From Deltaproteobacteria bacterium (GTDB lineage: Bacteria > Desulfobacterota > Desulfuromonadia > Desulfuromonadales > BM103), in NCBI GenBank assembly GCA_024636215.1, contig JAGXHL010000018.1, positions 1 to 11,954 on the forward strand: a DNA stretch of 11,954 bases. The letters run 5' to 3'. This document shows positions 5,269-11,954 of this stretch, piece by piece. A model generated the notes under the pieces. That model did not search any database and was not told the origin of the DNA. It worked only from the letters and a program-made list of their open reading frames with translations. The position numbers were made by a program, and so were the translations under genes. Numbering within the stretch: the first letter of the stretch is position 1; each line of letters opens with the position of its first letter.

Positions 5269-7350
5269 ATGATTGAAAAATTTGAACAACTCAACATCAT
5301 CTGTTACATGCAGAATATTCTTAGCAAGGAGCTGTCCGCTCACGCCTTTAAGGAAGTCTGCGACTTTTTGGAAACGGGCATGCCTTTCCTAGGCATCGAG
5401 GGCAACATCGATGACATCCTTGACACCATCGACGACTACCAGAATGCAGTCAGGAAAAACTCTGGAGCACGCAAACTCTACCGGACATTGCACGACGAAA
5501 TCACCGGACTTCTAGATAAACGCGCATATGACATCGGCGATGCTCCTCATAGTTCGATTGAGAAGAACATCCGAACGATTACCCAAGAGCTTGAACTCGA
5601 CCCTGTCGAAACAGACTTTTTCGCACTGCTTGTGCGCTACCGCATCCATGAGCAGTTCTATTCACTGCTCAACGATCTCACAAGAGAACACATAGGCATC
5701 CTGGATCTATGTTCGACATGTATCGGGCAGGATCGAAAAGACCTGGCTGAACGCCTTCGGCAGAATAGTCGCTTGATCACTTCCGGCGTGATTGTGCAGC
5801 AAACGCGCAACGGCAAAGACCTCGACGATCACTTTGATGTGCCGGACATCATATCTACGGCCATGCAAAGAACTCTGAACAACCTTGATGACGTGCGCAA
5901 GTACATCCTCGGAGAAACACAACCCCCAACTCTCGAATGGGACGACTTCGAACACATCAGCAGTACGCGAGACAAACTTGCAGCATTTCTGACCGAAGCA
6001 ACTCAAAAGAGAATCCCGGGTATCAACATTTTGCTGTGGGGGCCACCCGGCACTGGCAAGACAGAGTTCTGCAAGACACTCGCAGCTCAACTCGACCTGA
6101 ATCTTTATGCCCTCGGCGAAGCTGATGAATCCGGAGAGGAGCCAAATCGTAAAGAAAGAACCAGCGCCTTCCAGATTGCGCAGAATCTCCTTCGGCACCA
6201 GAACAACAATATTCTGCTGTTCGATGAAATGGACGACATGTTTGAGAACAAGGGGCTAGCTGTCCTCTTCGGAGCCAAGTTCTCTTCAGGTTCGAAAGTC
6301 TTTACAAACCGCTTGCTAGAGAACAACCCTGTTCCGACTATCTGGACCATCAACCAACCCTCCTATTTGGATGAAAGCGTCATCCGTCGCATGGCATTGG
6401 CCATCGAGATGAAAGTACCGACAGCAAAGTCACGGAAGAACGTCTGGAAAAACCTGTTGGACAAAAACGATATGGCCGTACCTGAAGACGCAATATCCAA
6501 GCTATCTGAAATAGAGATCTCACCAGCCGTAGCCAGCAACGCTGTCAAATATGCTGGCCTGGTTGGCTCATCCCTTGAAGACTTCCAGTTCGCAACTCAA
6601 GGCATCATCAAAGCCACCAAAGGCCGCAATCAGGCAACCACTAAGAAGAGCGATGAGCCGTATCTTCCGGAACTGATAAACGCAGAAAGCGACATCGGCA
6701 AACTTGCTGATAGACTTGTCTCCTCTGACGCAAAAGACTTTTCGCTCTGCCTTTACGGACCTCCGGGAACTGGTAAGTCGGCCTATGTACGCTACCTTGC
6801 AGAACGCCTTGGTATGCCCGTCCTGTTTAAACGAGCCTCCGACTTGATGTCCAAATGGGTTGGGGAGAGCGAGCAAAACATTGCCCTAGCCTTTGAAGAA
6901 GCGATAGAGAAAGAAGCCTTCCTGGTCTTTGATGAAGCGGATTCCCTTTTGAGTGATCGTCGCTATGCACAGCGGTCCTGGGAGATAACCCAAGTCAATG
7001 AGATGCTAACCTGGATGGAGTGCCACCCCCTGCCCTTTGCCTGCACCACAAACCTCAAGGAACGACTTGATCAGGCATCCATGCGCCGCTTTACCTTCAA
7101 GTGCCATTTTAGCTACCTGGAACCAGAGCAGGTCATTATTGCCTTCAAGCATTTCTTCAATAAGGAGTTAGACGCTAAGGAAGCCAGAAGCATTTGCAAC
7201 CTCACGCCAGGCGACTTTGCTGTCGTCAGTAAAAAATTGAAGTTCCTTGATGATGGGAATGACTACGGAACATTGATGGAGCTGCTCAACCAGGAAGTCG
7301 AGGCAAAAAACGAAATCCAGCAGAGACAGCTTGGTTTCTCAGTACGGTAG
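5269..7350 (+). CDS. Tandem AAA+ ATPase
   Basis: The 693-residue soluble protein has a mostly helical N-terminal region without recognised motifs (about 1-215) and two AAA+ modules. Module 1 has Walker A GPPGTGKT (258-265), Walker B ILLFDEMDD (near 315-323), a sensor-like TIWTINQP and an SVIRRM arginine segment. Module 2 has Walker A GPPGTGKS (497-504), a SKWVGESEQNI segment (near 528-538) typical of classic AAA proteins such as p97, Vps4 and SpoVK, Walker B FLVFDEADSL (551-560), and paired arginines in SMRRFTF. Both modules look catalytically intact, so it probably forms a ring that remodels protein or nucleoprotein substrates. It has no nuclease, protease or membrane segment of its own. It is transcribed away from the WYL operon and has the cluster operator upstream, which makes it the likely motor for the neighbouring nuclease(s). 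The exact AAA subfamily and partner are not determinable here. Confidence 0.92.
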   Translation: MIEKFEQLNIICYMQNILSKELSAHAFKEVCDFLETGMPFLGIEGNIDDILDTIDDYQNAVRKNSGARKLYRTLHDEITGLLDKRAYDIGDAPHSSIEKNIRTITQELELDPVETDFFALLVRYRIHEQFYSLLNDLTREHIGILDLCSTCIGQDRKDLAERLRQNSRLITSGVIVQQTRNGKDLDDHFDVPDIISTAMQRTLNNLDDVRKYILGETQPPTLEWDDFEHISSTRDKLAAFLTEATQKRIPGINILLWGPPGTGKTEFCKTLAAQLDLNLYALGEADESGEEPNRKERTSAFQIAQNLLRHQNNNILLFDEMDDMFENKGLAVLFGAKFSSGSKVFTNRLLENNPVPTIWTINQPSYLDESVIRRMALAIEMKVPTAKSRKNVWKNLLDKNDMAVPEDAISKLSEIEISPAVASNAVKYAGLVGSSLEDFQFATQGIIKATKGRNQATTKKSDEPYLPELINAESDIGKLADRLVSSDAKDFSLCLYGPPGTGKSAYVRYLAERLGMPVLFKRASDLMSKWVGESEQNIALAFEEAIEKEAFLVFDEADSLLSDRRYAQRSWEITQVNEMLTWMECHPLPFACTTNLKERLDQASMRRFTFKCHFSYLEPEQVIIAFKHFFNKELDAKEARSICNLTPGDFAVVSKKLKFLDDGNDYGTLMELLNQEVEAKNEIQQRQLGFSVR

Positions 7351-7368
7351 CCGTCAAATCAGATTATC

Positions 7369-7395
7369 GTAGGGGCGGGGCAACCCCGTCCCTAC
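7369..7395. repeat. REP-type palindrome at the RAYT stop codon
   Basis: Arms of 12 bases (7369-7380 and 7384-7395, GTAGGGGCGGGG against CCCCGTCCCTAC) pair with one G-T and a 3-base loop. It shares the GTAGGGGCG end with the palindromes inside the RAYT frame and contains the RAYT stop codon. Lying 18 bases after the AAA+ stop, it may also protect or end that transcript, but there is no T tract. Confidence 0.7.
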
Positions 7396-7624
7396 GGTGC
7401 GTTGTATGGATTGTCGGAATCCGTTGTCCATTGTTGCGGGTTGCGGGCAATATATTCACAAATTGCCAACCGTTCTTTGTCGTCACGGACCACCCGTTCA
7501 AAATAATTGCGTTGCCAAACCGGGGTGCCGGGGGTGTCGCGGGTTTGCTTGATGTGTTTGGTGGCGGCGGATTTGAATGATCCCACAATCGCACCGATTG
7601 ACCTTGGTTTCGGTCCCGCCCCCC

Positions 7625-7648
7625 GTAGGGGCGACGCATGCGTCGCCC
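7625..7648. repeat. REP-type palindrome inside the RAYT frame (left)
   Basis: GTAG followed by a perfect 20-base palindrome (7629-7648; half-site GGGCGACGCA) lies within the RAYT reading frame. Together with the inverted partner at 7701-7724 it has the layout of a BIME, two REPs facing each other. Confidence 0.75.
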
Positions 7649-7679
7649 TGTCTGTCGCCCTGTCTGTCGCCCTGTCTGT
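7644..7679. repeat. Three tandem copies of a 12-base unit
   Basis: CGCCCTGTCTGT occurs at 7644-7655, 7656-7667 and 7668-7679 without mismatch. Being four codons long it keeps the RAYT frame and adds TDRA per copy. The first copy overlaps the end of the left REP palindrome. Exact identity suggests recent expansion, so copy number may vary between strains. Confidence 0.85.
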
Positions 7680-7700
7680 GACCATCCGCACCCAAAAATC

Positions 7701-7724
7701 GGGCGAGGCATGCCTCGCCCCTAC
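7701..7724. repeat. REP-type palindrome inside the RAYT frame (right)
   Basis: A perfect 20-base palindrome (7701-7720; half-site GGGCGAGGCA) followed by CTAC, the mirror of the GTAG that precedes the left copy. It differs from the left palindrome only by a compensating C/G change in the arms, so the hairpin rather than the sequence is conserved. Confidence 0.75.
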
Positions 7725-7883
7725 GGTGGACACATCATCGTTTAATACGATGATGCCGTGAACGTGGTTCGGCATCACCACAAACGCATCCAATTCCACA
7801 TGGGGGAAATGGCCAGGAATCTCGTTCCAACATTTTCGGGCGATCTCTCCCTCCTCATTCAACCGCATCCCCACTATCTGGGT

Positions 7884-7921
7884 AAAAAAAGCGCGACTGA
7901 CAATAATGTCAACCGCGCTTT
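7884..7921 (-). terminator. Intrinsic terminator of tRNA-Leu
   Basis: On the minus strand AAAGCGCG (7921-7914) pairs with CGCGCTTT (7895-7888). An inner TGACA/TGTCA stem has a 4-base loop, and a run of seven T (7890-7884) closes the element. It is 9 bases beyond the tRNA 3' end and points toward the RAYT remnant. Confidence 0.85.
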
Positions 7922-7930
7922 GTTTTCGTT

Positions 7931-8017
7931 TGGTGCCGAAGGGGAGACTCGAACTCCCACGTCCATACGGACACTAGACCCTGAACCTAGCGTGTCTACC
8001 AATTCCACCACTTCGGC
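7931..8017 (-). tRNA. tRNA-Leu, anticodon CAG
   Basis: The 87-base gene reads GCCGAAG at the 5' end (8017-8011) and pairs with CTTCGGC before ACCA at the 3' end; CCA is encoded (7933-7931). The anticodon stem CTAGG/TCTAG holds loop TTCAGGG, giving CAG. The long variable arm (GTGTCC...GGACGT) is characteristic of class II leucine tRNA, and the T arm contains GTTCGAGTC. It reads CUG codons. It has its own promoter and terminator. Confidence 0.97.
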
Positions 8018-8032
8018 ATGAAGCGAGGGCAA

Positions 8033-8061
8033 TTTATAGCAAAAGGGATTCTGCAATGCAA
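8033..8061 (-). promoter_or_regulatory. Promoter of tRNA-Leu
   Basis: Minus-strand TTGCAT (8061-8056), a 17-base spacer and TATAAA (8038-8033) form a good sigma-70 promoter. The -10 ends 15 bases before the mature tRNA 5' end, leaving a short 5' leader for RNase P. Confidence 0.7.
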
Positions 8062-8127
8062 TAAAAAAATCGGCGTCTGGATACTCGAGGCTGGGGGCTG
8101 GCAAAAGCCGGCAGGAACAGGATTTCT

Positions 8128-9783
8128 TTATTCGAAGAGCCTTGCCGGAGCAACGATCACCGTACGGTAGGCATCGACGGTAACCAGCCCTGGTCTGGCC
8201 CCTTTCGGCTTCTTGACCTCCCTGCCCTGTGCAACGATCACCTCAACCTTGCCATCATCCTTACCCTTGGAGTAACCGGCGGCGAAAGAGGCCGCATGAT
8301 GAACATCCTCTTCACTGACTTTATCGATGCTGTCACCACACTTTAAGACCAGATGTGAACCAGGCATGCCCTTGGCGTGAAACCACAGATCCCTGGGTCC
8401 GGTCATGTGACGACTGACATGGTCATTGGTGCGACTGTTCTTGCCCCACAACAACTGCCAGCCGCCGGGGGAAACGGCCTTGTACAGCTGATCTTCAGGA
8501 CGAACCGACTGGCGTCGGCCAAGCTGACCTTTGGTTTGCTTCAACATGCCGGCCGTCTCCAGCTCAAGCTGTACCTGGTAAAGGTCATCGCCGCTGACAG
8601 CTTCCTCAAGTGAGAGTTCTAACTGATCCAACCATTCCTGTTCTTCCTGGGTATCCTGCAACCTGCGGGCGTGATGCTCACCGGAACGCTTGGCCTTGCG
8701 ATAAAGCTTGAAGTAGCGTTCGGCGTTCTCCTGCGGCGTTGCCTTGCTGTCCAGCTCTATGCTTACCTTTACCGGGGGAGACTGGTAATAGTCTTCCACT
8801 TCGACAGCCTCTGCGCCCCTTTTGAACCGGTGCAGGTTCGCCAGCAGCAGATCACCCATAATGCGAAAGCGTTCCGGATCGGCCTGGCGTTGACTTTCTG
8901 CTTCAATATGTTCCAGCCTCTTGTTCAGGCGCTTGCGCTGTTTGCTGATGACAGCGCTCAGGCGTGAGCTGAGGTCTTTGACTGATTCTCCGGCGGCTTG
9001 CGCAATATCTGTTTCAACCAGCATCGAGAGGTCCGCAAACTCTTCCACGGCAGACTCCTGTCTGTCGAACGACAGGGGCAACAGACCGGTCTGGCCATGC
9101 CATAAAATCCGCCGTGGTGAGAAGGAACCGCTATCAAAGACATCTCTGATGCGCGACACGATGGCGTCGAAGGATTGACCAGCCTGTCTTGCCTGAGAGA
9201 TCGCCTCGGCCAGTGCCGGCGATAAGGGCGTGACCTCGGCGAGGTTCAGATTACCCTCCTGCTCTGCTTGCCATAAAGCTCTGGCGGCCTCCGGGATGTT
9301 GTTGATAAGGGATATGCGCGGTTGCTGTTGCGGCAGCGTATAGGTCTCTCCGGGCATCAGTGCTCGCTTGGTTTCCTGCCGGTAAAGCAGATCCACAATA
9401 CGTCCGTCCTGATCGACCAGGATCAGATTGCCCTGCCGCCCGAAGGCTTCGAAGACCAGATCATAACGGGCGTTATCAGGACCGAGGAAGCTAAAATGGG
9501 CAATGCGATCCAGCGGCTCGGCGCGGACCTCAAGCAGATTGCGCAGTCGGGCTCTTAACAGCTGACAGAAGCGTGGCGGTTTGGCCGGTGCAGGATAGCT
9601 TTCACGGGTCAGATAGAAGCTGCTTTGCCCCTCGGCCTTAAAGAGCAGCTGCAGCTTCTCCTGGCCGGTCCAGAATCTGAGCACCAGAGTGCCGGCACCA
9701 GTCTGGACGACCTTGTCGAGTCGGCTTCTGGAGAGCTTGCGGTTGAGTTCAATCGCCATGGCCTGAAAGAGTACACTGTCCAT
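8128..9783 (-). CDS. rqcH: NFACT family protein, RqcH-like ribosome quality control factor
   Basis: The 551-residue protein has the NFACT layout. An N-terminal NFACT-N domain (1 to about 230) contains LDRI (Asp92-Arg93), matching the conserved D-R pair of RqcH/Rqc2, and FGRQGNLILVD. A helical coiled-coil stretch follows (about 265-400, including KQRKRLNKRLEHIEAE), and then an NFACT-R domain (about 435-551) with RDLWFHAKGMPGSHLVLK. RqcH binds obstructed large ribosomal subunits with tRNA-Ala and adds C-terminal alanine tails to stalled chains; Gram-positive homologues were earlier called fibronectin-binding proteins. The first ATG fits the family N-terminus (M...LFQAMAIEL) although I see no good Shine-Dalgarno site. 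It is convergent with nothing nearby, is divergent from metY, and reads toward tRNA-Leu. It appears to be core genome. Function in this organism is inferred from the family. Confidence 0.9.
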   Translation of the reverse strand: MDSVLFQAMAIELNRKLSRSRLDKVVQTGAGTLVLRFWTGQEKLQLLFKAEGQSSFYLTRESYPAPAKPPRFCQLLRARLRNLLEVRAEPLDRIAHFSFLGPDNARYDLVFEAFGRQGNLILVDQDGRIVDLLYRQETKRALMPGETYTLPQQQPRISLINNIPEAARALWQAEQEGNLNLAEVTPLSPALAEAISQARQAGQSFDAIVSRIRDVFDSGSFSPRRILWHGQTGLLPLSFDRQESAVEEFADLSMLVETDIAQAAGESVKDLSSRLSAVISKQRKRLNKRLEHIEAESQRQADPERFRIMGDLLLANLHRFKRGAEAVEVEDYYQSPPVKVSIELDSKATPQENAERYFKLYRKAKRSGEHHARRLQDTQEEQEWLDQLELSLEEAVSGDDLYQVQLELETAGMLKQTKGQLGRRQSVRPEDQLYKAVSPGGWQLLWGKNSRTNDHVSRHMTGPRDLWFHAKGMPGSHLVLKCGDSIDKVSEEDVHHAASFAAGYSKGKDDGKVEVIVAQGREVKKPKGARPGLVTVDAYRTVIVAPARLFE

Positions 9784-11401
<1,618 letters not shown>

Positions 11402-11410
11402 GTCTATTTA

Positions 11411-11439
11411 GTGTCCATCCGGAAATTCCGGATGGACAC
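11411..11439. repeat. Perfect 14-base inverted repeat after metY
   Basis: GTGTCCATCCGGAA (11411-11424) and its exact complement (11426-11439) are separated by a single A. The hairpin lies 9 bases beyond the metY stop and could end or stabilise its mRNA, but no T run follows on either strand. A classical intrinsic terminator is therefore not supported; a transposon remnant or protein site is equally possible. Confidence 0.7.
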
Positions 11440-11480
11440 AATAAAGTTGATTTGATCTGCGGTTAGACAGAGCCAGGATC

Positions 11481-11533
11481 GGCGGGTCGCGTCCCGCCAG
11501 ACGCCTTACTTTTTTCAGCGTCAAAAAAGTAAG
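11481..11533. repeat. Paired hairpins, likely dispersed intergenic repeat
   Basis: GGCGGG (11481-11486) pairs with CCCGCC (11493-11498). Just after it CTTACTTTTTT (11505-11515) pairs perfectly with AAAAAAGTAAG (11523-11533) around a 7-base loop. The second stem has U-rich arms on both strands, so it may act as a bidirectional terminator. The arrangement looks like a dispersed intergenic element; the frame running through it on the minus strand has no protein-like character. Confidence 0.55.
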
Positions 11534-11954
11534 CAAAAAGACTGGTTTTCTCCTAGCGGAGGGCATATTCCTTCGCCAGGTTTTGGTGGTTTCTATGGAT
11601 TTCTGAGCATGGTATCCGGCCCTATTCAGGGGGCCTATCTGCACAGCTTTCTTGAAGCAAAGGACTAAACCAAACATCCAGAATCATTGCAACACAGGGT
11701 TGGTTTTCGCGTCCCTCGTCCCCCGTCCCACGCCTCTCCCCCGTGTGCCGCAGCCGGAGCCGAATGGATTAACGGCGATCAGCAGGGCGAACTGCTTGAG
11801 CGTAGCGAGTTTTCGCACTGCCGTCGTTAATCTTTTCGGCGCAGGGGACCCTGCGCAGCAGGGCAAGGCTTCGGGGCACTCGGGGGTCCAGGGGGCGGGG
11901 TGATTAGCCCCCTGGTCGCCGTCCGGGGGCGAGTCCCCGGATTAAGGACTGTGC
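11534..11954. other. Hairpin-rich non-coding region to the window edge
   Basis: I find no supportable gene here. An outer imperfect stem pairs GCCGAA (11759-11764) and GATTAACG (11767-11774) with CGTTAATC (11825-11832) and TTCGGC (11835-11840). It encloses AGCAG/CTGCT (11781-11785 with 11792-11796) and GCGA/TCGC (11805-11808 with 11813-11816). Three more hairpins follow: GCGCAGGG/CCCTGCGC (11839-11856), CCAGGGGGC/GCCCCCTGG (11888-11915) and TCCGGGG/CCCCGGA (11922-11941). The stretch is noticeably GC-rich and looks like repetitive intergenic DNA. Confidence 0.5.

Larger units (their letters stand above)
7392..7874 (-). pseudogene. REP-associated tyrosine transposase (RAYT, Y1 family), N-terminally truncated
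   Basis: The frame encodes 160 residues of an IS200-like Y1 transposase of the RAYT type. The HUH motif is MPNHVHG (His37, His39), and the C-terminal block PVWQRNYFERVVRDDKERL...EYIARNPQQW is typical. Candidate nucleophile tyrosines are Tyr124 and Tyr141; I cannot say which serves. The usual first 40 or so residues (ending YFVT...LFG) are missing. The frame begins at GTG 7874, and everything upstream in frame is the tRNA-Leu terminator. Residues 52-57 (GARHAS) and 78-84 (THASPLR) are translations of REP palindromes, and TDRA is repeated three times from a 12-base tandem repeat. RAYTs are single-copy domesticated transposases that process REP hairpins. This copy is probably inactive because of the truncation. 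Confidence 0.75.

Noticed and set aside
7644..7679. CRISPR-like array
   Set aside because: The repeats are 12 bases with no spacers between them; this is a simple tandem repeat inside a transposase frame.
8091..8113. Terminator for rqcH at the GCTGGC/GCCGGC hairpin
   Set aside because: The 6-pair stem with a 4-base loop has no T tract on the minus strand, so intrinsic termination is not supported.
11408..11677. 89-codon minus-strand frame after metY
   Set aside because: It runs through the hairpins at 11411-11439 and 11481-11533. The predicted peptide has no domain-like character and no ribosome site that I can see.
11684..11903. Overlapping frames on both strands in the right-end region
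   Set aside because: They overlap each other and several inverted repeats, start without ribosome sites, and are compositionally driven by GC-rich repeats.

Overview
The window looks like a chromosomal segment of a Gram-negative, probably deltaproteobacterial (Desulfuromonas/Geobacter-like) genome. The basis is indirect: an NFACT/RqcH gene beside a MetY gene, a RAYT transposase whose reading frame carries REP-type palindromes translated as GARHASP, and hairpin-rich intergenic repeats. No lineage marker such as rRNA is present, so this is an inference.

The left two thirds (about 250-7350) is an accessory-looking cluster. On the minus strand a WYL-domain regulator (4098-5108), a DUF2779 protein that appears to fuse a Cas4-like nuclease to a DnaQ-like exonuclease (2586-4067) and a class IV-type histone-deacetylase-like hydrolase (1635-2585) are packed with gaps of 30 and 0 bases. 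A beta-CASP/RNase J-like metallo-beta-lactamase protein (277-1515) follows behind its own promoter. Divergently, on the plus strand, is a 693-residue protein with two AAA+ ATPase modules (5269-7350). The same 17-base element GCGACATATTYTGTCGT, with inverted arms CGACA/TGTCG, stands upstream of three transcription units: MBL, regulator operon and AAA+ gene. Each copy faces its own gene. This ties the five genes into one candidate regulon under the WYL protein. I do not recognise the combination as a named system. By analogy with WYL-controlled BREX and CBASS loci I propose an inducible nucleic-acid-targeting, possibly anti-phage, module.

Between this cluster and the conserved region lies an N-terminally truncated RAYT (7392-7874) with REP palindromes inside and at its end. 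It abuts a tRNA-Leu(CAG) gene that has a clear promoter and terminator. The cluster sits on the 3' side of the tRNA, where islands usually insert, though no integrase or repeated att site is visible.

The right third is ordinary core genome: an NFACT/RqcH ribosome-quality-control protein (minus) and, after a 331-base leader, metY (plus) for sulfur assimilation into homocysteine. From 11411 to the end there is no convincing gene, only a dense series of inverted repeats, including an 82-base element that can fold as a branched structure.
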